DNA of 64,000 nucleotides from Dyadobacter sp. Leaf189 (GCF_001424405.1 NZ_LMPS01000005.1:434001-498000); one strand, 5' to 3'; positions 18,794-28,999 are shown, numbered from the stretch's first letter. The notes: a model not told the origin generated them from the sequence alone. Numbers and translations are program-made.

Positions 18794-21529
18794 TCACTTA
18801 CCTGAAAGCTTCCGCGCCTGGGCTTCTATGATAAGCTGTAAATCGGCGCTTTCTTCTGTTACGTGCGCGTAGGTACCTTGTCCGAGTTCACTAAGCTTTC
18901 GCAGCTTCTGGCCTGTGTGGGCATTGCGTCCAAATGTGAGTACAGTCAGGTACAAATCTTGCTTTGCATGTTGACCGATCATTGACATTACCTCGTCGCT
19001 CACCGGGAATTCACCGTCCGTTGCCAGCACAATGCGGTTATTTCCTCCCCGGATATAGCTTTTGTTTGCTGTCTTGTAAGCCAATCGCAGTCCCTCATTT
19101 CCGTCAGTATCTCCATCTGATTGCAGCAGATCGATCATCCGTGCTATCTCATTCGCCTTTGCTCCCGAAGTAGGTTTAAGAACAACGCGCGCTTTTCCCG
19201 AATACAATACAATGGAAAGCTGATCTTCCGGTCGCAGCAATGTGAGGAGCGATTTAATGGAACGTTTCAAAAGCGGCATTTTCAATGGCGAATTCATGGA
19301 AGAGGAAACATCGAGGAGCAGGATCATGTTGTTCGGTGCAAATCCGTCCAGTGTGCGCGCGACATTTTGCTGACCTGCATTCCTGTCAACATACACGGTA
19401 TCCACCCGCACCCGCTCCACGTACACAGTATCCCGTCCCGGTGTTTTGATCCCGCTGCTTCCAGTAGATGCCGCCTGCTGCGTGGTAGCAGTATGCTCTG
19501 GCTCACGTGCTTGCTGCGTTTCAGCTGGAAGCGTTTCTGCTTTTTTCGCTACACTGCCGCGATCGGCAGCTACTCTTCTGAATGCAAAAAGATCAGGCTG
19601 ATTGATCGCTTTCAGCAAACCGGAATTGGCCAGCTCGACAAACTGATTATACAAATACACCAACTCTCCATTATAGAAATAGTAAAATGATTCATAAGGA
19701 TGGTTGCTTGTGCCCGGTGCAACAGGTTTGATTTTAGCCGCCTTTTCGACGAAACGCAGTGAGTTGCCGGCGAGGTCTTCGTAGGGTGTGTACGGACAAA
19801 GGCCGTTGTTGCGCCCATACCTTTGCAACCCTTTCATATTCTTGTACTCGTCTTCAATCAGCTGTTTGGCACCTGATTCCAGGCTTGAAGTAGAAGGTAC
19901 CGACGTTTGATCTCCCTGATAAAAGGCGCGGATGCCGAAGAGCAGTGCTTTATCATCATCGAGCGTTTTCAGGAGCGCATTGCCTGAGGTATTCCAGGAA
20001 GTTGCCGCGGCTGCATTGGGGTAGCTTTCATGTATTTTGCGCACATCGTTGTACAGCTGTTCCTTTTTAGTATCGAAGATTTCAAATAGCACTGTGTAGC
20101 GATCCAGGATTTCGTCGGAGCGCCGGAGCTGGTCTTTTAGGTACTTCTTTTCACTTGTATAGCCGGTGAGCTCGATACTCAGCGCATCCATTTCTTTCAT
20201 GACGTTTATCAGCACATCTGCCTGGGCGTAAACGGGTGTCCGGTATGCGGGCGGGAGTGTGGTAGCTGCATTTACCAGGAGCTGATAAGCAGAAAGCGGC
20301 AGCTTGAAATCCTCGTGAGAGTAGGTGAGGTCGGCGCGCTTGACCACCTTCACGGGGGCGCGGTAATATTCAGCTGTGGACTGATAATTGCGCACAAGCA
20401 GCTGCATCAAGTGCATTTGCCGGAGCAGTTCATTGATGAGCTCTACGAATCCATTTAATGTCCTGATCGTTGCCGGCGGGGCTGGTGTACTTGTCTTTTT
20501 GACTGTCAGACCAGGCACAGTAATATCTTCGAAAGGTTTTGTGGCTGAACTTTGCTGTTGCTCCTGTTGTGGCTGTTCGGCCACTGCAACGCTGTACGAA
20601 GGATAATAAAGCAGCCCTTTTTGCTGGCGGCTGTAATCGACAAAAGCCTTTTGCGTCACCAGCATATCCTGGTTAAACCGCTTCCAGAGTGATAGGTAAA
20701 CGGCATTTCCGTGCTCGGCAGATTGTTTTGAAGCATGGTTATAGCTGTCTATCGCATCCCGTTTGATCTGCTGCATGGCGATGAGCGATTCTTTTAAATT
20801 CCCAACCATATCCGAAGCAGGATAAGCGAGGCCCGCCTGCGACTTGCCGAATGCATTCAGCAGCCTTTGATCCGCGAGCATACTCCGCTGGACAGTTTCA
20901 ACCGGCCACGGCGCGCGCGTTGATTTGTCGGCGTAAAAAGGCAGTGAATCGAGCAGTGTCTGCTGAGTGGCGATCGCCAGCTCCATTTCGCGCTCCGTGC
21001 TCAGGTATGGATCCGCGGCGTGGTAGGGCTGGTAACGCTGGTACACCTTGCGGAGTTGACGGTAAAATCCGGTTCGCTGCCGCTGGAAAGACCTGAAAAG
21101 CGCGTGCATTTTCGCGACGATTTCAGCCGATTGTTTGAAGTTATCATCCTTGTATGCATCCAGCCGCACGTATGTTTCGAGCGATTTGGCGGTTTCATCC
21201 AGTTCATTCACCAGCTGCCACAGTGAGTCGGCGGCTGCATTCAGCAATTGCCTCTCAGCCGGCGTGAGACTCCGTGGTTCTTTCGCCTTCTTATAATAGT
21301 ATGTTTCCAGCGGGCCAGAAGAAGGCAGCCTCAGGGACATTCCGGGCCGCTTCTTGTAGCTGTCAATTTCCTCGTGGTAGCGGTTCAGCATTTCGAATCG
21401 ACTGGAAACCACGTCCGCGGACTGGCTCATCAACTCAATGTAAGCATTAAGCGACCGGGGAGCTTCCTGGCAGAAGGCGCGGAATGTCGAGAGATAGAAA
21501 AAGATCGCCAATTTTAATAGGTGTTTCAT
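18794..21529 (-). CDS. secreted VWA-domain protein with long helical N-terminal region
   Basis: A 911-residue exported protein with a signal peptide at about 1-20. Residues 25-640 are largely helical and seem to contain two related halves, each with an LNxxxELxxQ/LNGFVELINELL-like start and repeated Y-R-x-P segments. A low-complexity linker follows near 660-715. A von Willebrand A domain covers about 735-905, with the metal-site motif DVSSS and later TDG. VWA proteins bind partners through a metal ion. The partner is unknown. No MoxR or BatA-like genes are adjacent. Confidence 0.8.
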   Translation of the reverse strand: MKHLLKLAIFFYLSTFRAFCQEAPRSLNAYIELMSQSADVVSSRFEMLNRYHEEIDSYKKRPGMSLRLPSSGPLETYYYKKAKEPRSLTPAERQLLNAAADSLWQLVNELDETAKSLETYVRLDAYKDDNFKQSAEIVAKMHALFRSFQRQRTGFYRQLRKVYQRYQPYHAADPYLSTEREMELAIATQQTLLDSLPFYADKSTRAPWPVETVQRSMLADQRLLNAFGKSQAGLAYPASDMVGNLKESLIAMQQIKRDAIDSYNHASKQSAEHGNAVYLSLWKRFNQDMLVTQKAFVDYSRQQKGLLYYPSYSVAVAEQPQQEQQQSSATKPFEDITVPGLTVKKTSTPAPPATIRTLNGFVELINELLRQMHLMQLLVRNYQSTAEYYRAPVKVVKRADLTYSHEDFKLPLSAYQLLVNAATTLPPAYRTPVYAQADVLINVMKEMDALSIELTGYTSEKKYLKDQLRRSDEILDRYTVLFEIFDTKKEQLYNDVRKIHESYPNAAAATSWNTSGNALLKTLDDDKALLFGIRAFYQGDQTSVPSTSSLESGAKQLIEDEYKNMKGLQRYGRNNGLCPYTPYEDLAGNSLRFVEKAAKIKPVAPGTSNHPYESFYYFYNGELVYLYNQFVELANSGLLKAINQPDLFAFRRVAADRGSVAKKAETLPAETQQAREPEHTATTQQAASTGSSGIKTPGRDTVYVERVRVDTVYVDRNAGQQNVARTLDGFAPNNMILLLDVSSSMNSPLKMPLLKRSIKSLLTLLRPEDQLSIVLYSGKARVVLKPTSGAKANEIARMIDLLQSDGDTDGNEGLRLAYKTANKSYIRGGNNRIVLATDGEFPVSDEVMSMIGQHAKQDLYLTVLTFGRNAHTGQKLRKLSELGQGTYAHVTEESADLQLIIEAQARKLSGK

Positions 21530-21701
21530 AACGTGATCAGCTGTTGCCTGACTCTCAGGTTCATTTTTGAAAGTGTGTGTTGGTTTGGGGATACTTACCG
21601 GTAAATAATTGAGAAAAGATTCTGGCTGGATGAGGTATTCGCCAAGTATTTCGGGGCGGTCTGTTCCTTGTCAAATGTATAAACCATAAACTGTGAATCT
21701 C

Positions 21702-22424
21702 ATGTCCAGAATTGTATTTGCCCTTTTGTTGCTGATTTCCTGTTCCGTTGTGTCCGCCCAAAGCTTGAATACCTTATCGGCCGCCGAAAAGAAGGAGGGC
21801 TGGAAGCTGCTTTTTGACGGAAAAGATTTGAAAGGCTGGCACGCCTACAATGGAAAGACGCCCGGGTCGGCCTGGGTAATCGACGGCGGTGCGATCAAGC
21901 TGAATGTACCCGAACGTGCCGGCAACAAAGCTAAAAATGGCGGAGATATTGTTACCGATGAGCAGATTACCGGTGATTTTGAGTTTAAAGCAGAATGGAA
22001 AGTGAGCAAGTTTGCAAATAGCGGCATTTTCTTCTTTGTCGAGGAAACGCCGAAGAACAAGAACATGCACGATACCGGATTGGAGTTGCAGGTGATCGAC
22101 GACAAGATCTATGATGGCGCGAAGGAAAACACGCACCGCGCCAGCGACTTCTTTGGTATCGCCAATGCGCGACTTCGCGAGGGCAAACCGCAGGGTGAAT
22201 GGAATCAGATCCATTTTATTGTCAGAAATGGAAAACTGACGGTATATCAAAATGAGTTTATGGTGCAGGAACACGATCTGGGTAGCGCGGACTGGAAGCA
22301 GCGGGTTGCTGGAAGTGGACTGAAAGCGGCGCCGATTTCAAAAGGTATTTACAAAGGAAGGTTTGGTTTGCAAGACTGGGGCAGTACTGTTTGGTACAGA
22401 AATATCAAGCTGAGGAAATTATAG
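21702..22424 (+). CDS. DUF1080 (3-keto-disaccharide hydrolase-like) secreted protein
   Basis: A 240-residue exported protein of the DUF1080 concanavalin-like fold. The signal peptide spans 1-20 (ending SVVSAQ). The family hallmarks are GWKLLFDGKDLKGWHAYNG, then EFKAEWKVSKFANSGIFF, GLELQVIDD and the final FGLQDWGSTVWYRNIKLR. Characterised relatives hydrolyse 3-keto-glycosides, often with Gfo/Idh/MocA oxidoreductases such as the one at 46201. I chose the ATG at 21702; a GTG three codons upstream is also in frame. Confidence 0.9.
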   Translation: MSRIVFALLLLISCSVVSAQSLNTLSAAEKKEGWKLLFDGKDLKGWHAYNGKTPGSAWVIDGGAIKLNVPERAGNKAKNGGDIVTDEQITGDFEFKAEWKVSKFANSGIFFFVEETPKNKNMHDTGLELQVIDDKIYDGAKENTHRASDFFGIANARLREGKPQGEWNQIHFIVRNGKLTVYQNEFMVQEHDLGSADWKQRVAGSGLKAAPISKGIYKGRFGLQDWGSTVWYRNIKLRKL

Positions 22425-22558
22425 TAAATACTATTTGCTATTGTACATTCTTAATGTAAGTGAGCAAAGAAGTCCATTCGCATTATCATTTAAAAAAAAT
22501 CAGAAAATAATGAACGTTCAGGCAGCGGGAAATTAGGAATAGGTGTCATAGGTTATGA

Positions 22559-23764
22559 ATGGCACTTATATCTACTTCCTCTTTGATGAAAAACTACTTT
22601 TGGAATAGTCTCTCTTCGGATAGCAGAGAGATTAATCACAAGCTGGTTTTTATTGTTTTTGTTTTTGTTTTTTTAACCACATTTCCAAAATATGTTGAGT
22701 TATTAAGCGACCCTAATCTTGCAAAAACCTATTCTTATTATTTCAAAAAAATTGCGGATCCTTTACAACCTACCAATGAGCTTTCAACGGATACACATGG
22801 TTCAAAAGTAGTATTCAGATTAACGGTTCCATTAATAGGAAAATCGCTAGGATTGGATGTAGAGAAGTCGGGAAGTAATATGATGTGGTTGTATATTATC
22901 CAGTCGGCTTTATTGTACCCTTTTATCTATATTCTTGTACACGTCTGTCTAAGGTTTGCTGACCAAATCAGCTCCTGGACGTTTGTTTGGGCATGTGCGT
23001 GCACTTATCTGTGTAAGGCATTTTTCTGGGATTACGACTTCTGGTTTGATGGATATGCTTACTTTTTCATTTTATCAGCCATTTATTTCCGAAATCCGCT
23101 GCTGATTTTTATGGCGCTTCAATTAGCATTCTGGACTGATGAAAGAGCAGTAATTGCATTGCCTGGAATAGTGTTGTTCCATTTATTACAGCTCAATAAT
23201 TTTAATATTCCCGGACCGAAAATGGAATTATTAAAGCAACTATTTAAGCCACAGATTTATGTTTGTGTTCTGGCAATTATCGCCTATGGATTAGCGCGTA
23301 TGTTGCTTACCGTTCAGTTTGATTTGCACACGCCATTGGGAAAAAACGAAGGTGTAAGTCCCGCACTGATTCCCTTTCAGATTGAAAACAGGTTTTTAGG
23401 TGTGTTCCTTTCATTTGAGGGATTGTGGATCTTGTTTTTCTGTGCATTGTACATTATTTCCCGTCGGAACAATGCGATTTTTTTGACTAGCCTGGGTATC
23501 ATCATCGTACAAATCATTGTGGCTTACAGCGTATATGATATCACCCGTAGTTTGATTTATGCATTCCCGATGATGCTGGTTTCATTTGCAATCTATTTCA
23601 AAAATAAAGGCGTGCTCCAAGGTGATTATCTGCCTGTTGCCTGTATACTTTGCGTGTTTATACCCACACACTACCTCATTTTCATGCCCCAACAAATTCC
23701 GATGACCGTATTTTCCATCCCGCATTTATTGGAAAGTTTGCAGCGGGCAGTCTGGTTTAATTGA
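22559..23764 (+). CDS. unknown polytopic membrane protein
   Basis: A 401-residue protein with about nine to ten hydrophobic helices. A large extracytoplasmic loop follows the first helix, around residues 55-110 (TNELSTDTHGSKVVFRL). Short loop motifs (WDYDFWFDGY and FWTDERAV) recall GT-C type glycosyltransferases or multi-TM hypothetical proteins near glycan genes, but no family is secure. By eye it is more AT-rich than its neighbours and lies alone between unrelated genes, so it may be acquired. An alternative start is M10 at 22586. Confidence 0.75.
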   Translation: MALISTSSLMKNYFWNSLSSDSREINHKLVFIVFVFVFLTTFPKYVELLSDPNLAKTYSYYFKKIADPLQPTNELSTDTHGSKVVFRLTVPLIGKSLGLDVEKSGSNMMWLYIIQSALLYPFIYILVHVCLRFADQISSWTFVWACACTYLCKAFFWDYDFWFDGYAYFFILSAIYFRNPLLIFMALQLAFWTDERAVIALPGIVLFHLLQLNNFNIPGPKMELLKQLFKPQIYVCVLAIIAYGLARMLLTVQFDLHTPLGKNEGVSPALIPFQIENRFLGVFLSFEGLWILFFCALYIISRRNNAIFLTSLGIIIVQIIVAYSVYDITRSLIYAFPMMLVSFAIYFKNKGVLQGDYLPVACILCVFIPTHYLIFMPQQIPMTVFSIPHLLESLQRAVWFN

Positions 23765-23935
23765 GTTAGCCGACGCGTTATGCATGTACTTGCTTGTTTT
23801 TTGTATTTAATCAAAAAATTTTAAGAAAATATTGAAATGTCAGGCAGCGGTAACTTGCTAACTTGTGTCTGGTTAGTTGTGTTGTCATGACATTCCACAG
23901 GTAAGAAATCAATGGACGCTTTGAGCCGGAAATGT

Positions 23936-24880
23936 ATGATCTCCCGTTTTAAAAATTGTGTTTTGCCAAAATCCTCCTTTATCAGCCTCTTTGTTGTAAG
24001 CATGATCGGGGTTTGCCTGCTGGGGTGTAACACGGTGATCGAGCCGCCCGATCCCGTAGAACTGCCCGAGGTACCCGAAAGAGTAGCGAATATATTTAAA
24101 CAAAAGTATCCTGATGCGACCGAAACCACGATGCGCGTAGTCGAAAAGGGAAACTTCTGGGAAGCAGATTTTAAGCTGGGAAGCGACCGGTACTATGCAG
24201 GGCTGGATTCCGTGGAGGTATTAAGAGGGTTGCGGCTTGTAAATTCGGAAGTGCCGGATTCAATACGTAGCTTATTGACAAACACCTCGCTAGCAAAGGT
24301 AGAGCTAACCGGCTACCGGGAGCAAGTTGAATCATTTATTGATACAGAGAAACAATTTGTTGCCCGGTATACCTATCAGAACAAGGAATACGAAATGATG
24401 TGGACTCCCGGATTACGCTCCTACGTTTTAAACTGCGTGCCCCATTACAAGTTTTTTGGACGTATGTATCCCAATTACATTCCGGAAAACATACAAGCTT
24501 TTATAGCAGCAGAAAACCTGAGGAGCATCGGCGGCGCCATGTTCATCAACGATAAAAATGAAAGAACGTACCGCATGAATGCGCAGCACGCAGGTAATAA
24601 TGTTTACGACTTCATTTTTGATTCAAAAGGTACATTGCTTTGGACCAGTTTCAACCGGAAAGAAATTACGAATACACTAAACCTGCCTGCTCATATTCAG
24701 GCATATCTGCAGCAAATGGAAGCTGAATACGGATACAAGCTTGGCTCAGGATATGAAATATACTACACTGGCGGGTACAGCTTGTTCCTGCAAAAAGGTG
24801 TTCAGGAAAGTTTGGAAGTGAAATTGGACAAGGATGGGCGGGAGGTGGACCGTGTCCAGATGATTTATGTAAACTGGTAA
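23936..24880 (+). CDS. lipoprotein of unknown function, PepSY-like repeats possible
   Basis: A 314-residue lipoprotein. The N-terminal hydrophobic stretch ends in a lipobox (VCLLGC, Cys near 31), so it is probably anchored to the inner or outer membrane. Segments such as VANIFKQKYPDATETTMRVV and FWEADFKLGSDRYYAGLDS, and later HIQAYLQQMEAEYGYKL, look like tandem PepSY-like or putative beta-lactamase-inhibitor-like units common in Bacteroidota lipoproteins. I chose the ATG at 23936, just before the hydrophobic stretch; the frame also has an ATG at 23912. It is 47 bp upstream of the sigma-factor gene. Confidence 0.75.
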   Translation: MISRFKNCVLPKSSFISLFVVSMIGVCLLGCNTVIEPPDPVELPEVPERVANIFKQKYPDATETTMRVVEKGNFWEADFKLGSDRYYAGLDSVEVLRGLRLVNSEVPDSIRSLLTNTSLAKVELTGYREQVESFIDTEKQFVARYTYQNKEYEMMWTPGLRSYVLNCVPHYKFFGRMYPNYIPENIQAFIAAENLRSIGGAMFINDKNERTYRMNAQHAGNNVYDFIFDSKGTLLWTSFNRKEITNTLNLPAHIQAYLQQMEAEYGYKLGSGYEIYYTGGYSLFLQKGVQESLEVKLDKDGREVDRVQMIYVNW

Positions 24881-24927
24881 GCGCACACCCGGTATTCCGA
24901 ACCTTTATAAAAGTTTGAATTGATTGC

Positions 24928-25512
24928 ATGAAGTTTTTTAAAAGCAGAAAATACAGCTCGCTGGAAGAACTGGTCAAAGCCTGTCAAAGGCAGGACGCCA
25001 GTGCGCAGACTGCTTTTTATGAACTTTATAAATCCAAGCTGCTGGGTGTTTGCGCCCGTTATGCCAAAACCGGCGCCGAAGCAGAAGACATTTTTCAGGA
25101 AGCTTTGATCAAGGTTTTTAAGAACCTTAATGACCTGAAAGATATCAATATGGTCGGCAGCTGGGTGAAATCCATCGTGATCCGCACTGCGATCAACTAC
25201 TATCACCGCACTACCAAAATGGAGCAGATGCATTCGGCAGTCGACGAAATGCACCATGAAATCAAATCAGAAGATTATACCCGCATTATCCAGCAGCTCG
25301 ACATGGTTGTTTTGCTGGAAGTGATCAACAGTCTGCCGGACGGTTACCGCATTGTTGTCAACCTGTTCCTGATCGACGGGTTCACGCACAAGGAAATTAG
25401 CGAAATGTTAAAAATTACAGAAAGTACCTCGCGCTCCCAGTTTTTCAAGGGAAGGAATTTGTTAATCAAAAAACTGGAAAAAAAAGGAATAACGCACTAT
25501 GAAATCTCCTGA
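24928..25512 (+). CDS. ECF-type RNA polymerase sigma factor
   Basis: A 194-residue sigma-70 family factor. Region 2 includes DIFQEALIKVFKNL and region 4 includes LPDGYRIVVNLFLIDGFTHK, then EISEMLKITESTSRSQFFKG. The inter-domain linker matches extracytoplasmic-function factors. It overlaps the next gene by 14 bp, the usual layout of a sigma factor and its membrane regulator in Bacteroidota. Confidence 0.93.
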   Translation: MKFFKSRKYSSLEELVKACQRQDASAQTAFYELYKSKLLGVCARYAKTGAEAEDIFQEALIKVFKNLNDLKDINMVGSWVKSIVIRTAINYYHRTTKMEQMHSAVDEMHHEIKSEDYTRIIQQLDMVVLLEVINSLPDGYRIVVNLFLIDGFTHKEISEMLKITESTSRSQFFKGRNLLIKKLEKKGITHYEIS

Positions 25513-26785
25513 CGATCATATAGATGACGAATTGCGCAATGCGTTGCGCAACCGGTTCGATGATTTCGAACTGCAGCCCGGCACTGAGCTGAAAAAAAAC
25601 ATTTTCGCTCAACTGCGCACCTGGCAGCACGAACAGGCGTTTCAGCGTACGTTGATCGCGAGCCTGCTTTTTGCCATTCTTTTTACAGGCACATTGTTTT
25701 ACAGTTCCAAGCAGGGAATAGGTGGGAGAGCAGTTGCTGCGAAAGCGACAGCAGTAAAAGAAAAAGCGGCTGCAACAGGAAAGGCGGTGCGCACTTTGGC
25801 CAAAGTAGAAGTACCTAATGCTAGTAAAGTCAATGCAGGTACCGAGCCGCTGGCAGCAGTGAAGAAGGAAACTGTACAGGCTTCTTTGCGGATTATACGC
25901 GAAAAACTAACGGTTTCGAATGAAGATAAGGAACAGAATGTTGAGGGTGCTGAAAGCAAGCTTGTCGAACCGGCTACCGCTTCAAATACTTTCAATGACG
26001 TATCTCAGATAACTGATAACCAATTTGTTGCTAAAAGTGATGACAATGAAAACCTGGGTGAAAGGCTTCAAATAACGGATATCTCATACCTGAACAGCCT
26101 CCCTGCGCATTGGAACAGTCCGGCACTCGCGATTACTGATTCCGTTGCCTACTTTGAAGCTGCTTCCGGGAAAAGACCGAAAACGGGTACTGAGTGGACA
26201 TTACTGGCTGGCGTGACGCCGGTTCAGTCTTTTCAGATCTTAAACATTTTACCAAATCAAGGCCAACTCTATCGCAATTTTCAATTTCCCCGTTCGGCTT
26301 CTTTCGAGTCGCTGGGTTATAAGTTGAATGCAGGTGTGGAGAAAAACGGGTTGCAATTTTTGGTCAGCTACGGGCATTACCGGCAGTCGGTGAGCTACGA
26401 AGTGGCCGGGAATGAATTTGAGATTGTTCCAAATGGCAGCAATGCAGAAGCCAGGCGAAAGTATGCGACAGTTAGCTCCGGGCGTACATTGAATCTGGTT
26501 GGTCTGGGAATTCGCAAACAGCTGGTGCCCCGCGCGCCGGCATTGCGTGCATTTTACGCGGTTGCGGGAGCCGAATTCACCAGGGAATTTACCGAAGGCA
26601 AGAACATTGTCTGGGCCAATGCAGGTATTGGTCGCCAGGTGCGGGTAGGGCGGAACACGGCCTTACATATCGGCCCCTATTTTGAGTACGGCTTCACCAA
26701 ACTGCTGAATGCCGAAGGTTCCTTCCAGGTGAAACCTTACCAGGTCGGACTTTCCATTGTTTTACGTAATAAACTGGTGAGATAG
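25499..26785 (+). CDS. putative anti-sigma protein with C-terminal barrel-like domain
   Basis: A 428-residue protein translationally coupled to the ECF sigma gene (14-bp overlap). The first 45 residues are cytoplasmic and carry a short motif (LRNRFDDFELQPGTELKKNI) typical of such Bacteroidota regulators. One transmembrane helix lies at 51-69. An Ala/Lys/Glu-rich linker follows at 75-185. The C-terminal 200 residues look like antiparallel strands of an outer-membrane-barrel-like domain (FGxN... LxYGFTKLLNAEGSF). It probably binds the sigma factor and senses an envelope signal. The role is inferred from context. Confidence 0.72.
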   Translation: MKSPDDHIDDELRNALRNRFDDFELQPGTELKKNIFAQLRTWQHEQAFQRTLIASLLFAILFTGTLFYSSKQGIGGRAVAAKATAVKEKAAATGKAVRTLAKVEVPNASKVNAGTEPLAAVKKETVQASLRIIREKLTVSNEDKEQNVEGAESKLVEPATASNTFNDVSQITDNQFVAKSDDNENLGERLQITDISYLNSLPAHWNSPALAITDSVAYFEAASGKRPKTGTEWTLLAGVTPVQSFQILNILPNQGQLYRNFQFPRSASFESLGYKLNAGVEKNGLQFLVSYGHYRQSVSYEVAGNEFEIVPNGSNAEARRKYATVSSGRTLNLVGLGIRKQLVPRAPALRAFYAVAGAEFTREFTEGKNIVWANAGIGRQVRVGRNTALHIGPYFEYGFTKLLNAEGSFQVKPYQVGLSIVLRNKLVR

Positions 26786-26890
26786 GGCATTTTTACTACT
26801 AAATGAAATTATTATTGCAGTAGGCTGACGGCACTGCGCGCTTCAATATCCGGACGGGATTTCAGGTTAACTGTAGCTGATCAGGATTTT

Positions 26891-28999
26891 ATGGCAAAAA
26901 TATTACTCGCTGCCGCAGCGCTGGTTTTAGTATTGATAATGGGTTTTCGGAAGTCTGCAACTGACTCCGACTGGCCTGAATATTATGGCGATGGCGCACG
27001 CAGCCACTATTCACCATTGCAGCAAATCCACGCGGGTAACCTGGACAAGCTTGAAGTTGCCTGGACCTACGCCTCCGGCGGGGCAGATACCCTGCACGGT
27101 CGCACACAAATTCAATGCAATCCGATCATTATTAATGGTGTTCTCTACGGCGTCTCGGCTGGTATTCAGGCTTTTGCTGTGGAAGCGGCTACTGGTAAGG
27201 AGCTCTGGAAGACTAACCTGAAAGACAACGGAGGTACCCTCAGCCGCGGCGTGACTTACTGGGCTGACGGAAACGACAAACGTATTTTCTTCGGTGCCGG
27301 CCGCTGGCTTTACGCATTGAATGCGGTCAATGGGAAGTTGATTGACGAATTTGGTGAAAATGGCCGCATTGATCTTAAAACCGGCATCGAACGTCCTGGT
27401 TCTGACGAGTACATTACTGCCAATACACCCAATACAATTTTCAGGAACCTGATTATTACAAGTGGGCGGCTGGCCGAAGGGGAAACTGCATTGCTGGGCG
27501 ACGTGCGCGCATTTGACACGCGCTCGGGCAAGCTGGTCTGGACATTTCATACCATTCCAACGCCCGGAGAGCCCGGTTACGAAACCTGGTCGCCGGGTAA
27601 TCCGCGTGAGCGGCTCGGCGGCGCAAATGCGTGGATGGGAATGGCGGTGGACAGATCACGCGGGATTGTGTACGTACCGACCGGCTCGGCCGCTTACGAT
27701 TTTTATGGGGGAAACAGGCACGGTGATAATCTGTACGCAAACTGCCTGCTCGCTCTTGACGCTTCAACAGGAAAGCTGCTCTGGCATTACCAGCTTGTGC
27801 ACCATGATATCTGGGATCGGGACCCGCCTTCGCCACCCAATCTGCTGACCATTACCAGGAATGGGAAAAAGGTGGACGTGGTCACGATCACAACCAAGCA
27901 GGGGCACATTTTTGTGTTCGACAGAGTTACGGGTAAGCCCGTATTTCCGATCGACGAAAAGCCATTTCCGCAGGATGGCGTTGCGGGTGAAAAGGTGAGC
28001 CCGACACAGCCAATACCTGCCTTACCAGTCCCATTTACCAGACAAGCTTTTAATGAACAGGATCTCAGTCCGTTTGTGGCAGATAAAGATTCATTGATTC
28101 AGGTGATCCGGAAAGCGAGAACCGGAACGCCGTACATTCCGCTTACCGAAAAACTGACCATTTTTTACCCGGGCACCGATGGTGGGGCGCAATGGGGCGG
28201 GGCGGCCACTGATCCGGAAGGCGTCATGTACGTGCCCGCGAAAGAAATTCCTGTATATACCACATTGATTCCCAGAGCAGATCCGAATGCAAAAAGTGCT
28301 GGCGGTAACAGCGGGAAACAACTGTACACGCTCTACTGTGCAGCTTGTCACGGTGCAGATCAGAAGGGAAATCATGACGGTTCATATCCTTCACTGCTGC
28401 AATTGGGAAGTCGGTTTAAACCAGCCCAGGCGCACGAGGTACTGCAAAAGGGGAGAGGAATGATGCCTTCTTTCTCGCATCTTTCGCAGGCAGAAAGGGA
28501 CGCGATCGTCGACTTCTTGTTTGAAAAAGAATCAGGCAACAATGTGGCGGTTTCGCAAAAACTGGCAATTCCTTACCAGCATACAGGATACAACCGGTGG
28601 TACGACAGGAACGGGTACCCAATTAGCGCGCCGCCCTGGGGGACGCTCACGGCAGTGGACCTGAATACCGGACAACATCGCTGGCAGGTGCCGCTGGGTG
28701 AGTATCCGGAATTAACCAAAAAGGGGATACCGCCGACGGGGACGGACAATTACGGAGGCCCGCTTGTAACAGCAGGAGGGATCGTTTTCATTGCAGCCAG
28801 CCGCGATGAGAAGATCCGCGCATTTGACAAAAAGACCGGAAAGATATTGTGGGAAAGTGCTTTACCAGCCGCTGGTTATGCTACGCCAAGTACCTATACG
28901 GTCAATGGAAAGCAGTTTGTAGTCATCGCTTGTGGCGGCGGGAAGTTGAAGACCAGGTCAGGTGACCGTTATGTCGCATTTGCATTGACAGAAAATTGA
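26891..28999 (+). CDS. PQQ-dependent dehydrogenase with inserted cytochrome c domain
   Basis: A 702-residue exported quinoprotein of the membrane glucose/alcohol dehydrogenase type, oxidising a sugar or alcohol in the periplasm. The N-terminal hydrophobic segment (6-20) is a signal or anchor. WPEYYGDGARSHYSPLQQI and repeated W-motifs (GKELWKTNLKD, GKLVWTFHT, GKLLWHYQLVHHDIWDRD) form the eight-bladed propeller. A heme c motif CAACH at 483-487 is inserted between blades, spanning about 470-555, before the propeller resumes (GTLTAVDLNTGQHRWQVPLG). No pqq synthesis genes are in the window, so the cofactor must come from elsewhere in the genome or the medium. Confidence 0.9.
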   Translation: MAKILLAAAALVLVLIMGFRKSATDSDWPEYYGDGARSHYSPLQQIHAGNLDKLEVAWTYASGGADTLHGRTQIQCNPIIINGVLYGVSAGIQAFAVEAATGKELWKTNLKDNGGTLSRGVTYWADGNDKRIFFGAGRWLYALNAVNGKLIDEFGENGRIDLKTGIERPGSDEYITANTPNTIFRNLIITSGRLAEGETALLGDVRAFDTRSGKLVWTFHTIPTPGEPGYETWSPGNPRERLGGANAWMGMAVDRSRGIVYVPTGSAAYDFYGGNRHGDNLYANCLLALDASTGKLLWHYQLVHHDIWDRDPPSPPNLLTITRNGKKVDVVTITTKQGHIFVFDRVTGKPVFPIDEKPFPQDGVAGEKVSPTQPIPALPVPFTRQAFNEQDLSPFVADKDSLIQVIRKARTGTPYIPLTEKLTIFYPGTDGGAQWGGAATDPEGVMYVPAKEIPVYTTLIPRADPNAKSAGGNSGKQLYTLYCAACHGADQKGNHDGSYPSLLQLGSRFKPAQAHEVLQKGRGMMPSFSHLSQAERDAIVDFLFEKESGNNVAVSQKLAIPYQHTGYNRWYDRNGYPISAPPWGTLTAVDLNTGQHRWQVPLGEYPELTKKGIPPTGTDNYGGPLVTAGGIVFIAASRDEKIRAFDKKTGKILWESALPAAGYATPSTYTVNGKQFVVIACGGGKLKTRSGDRYVAFALTEN

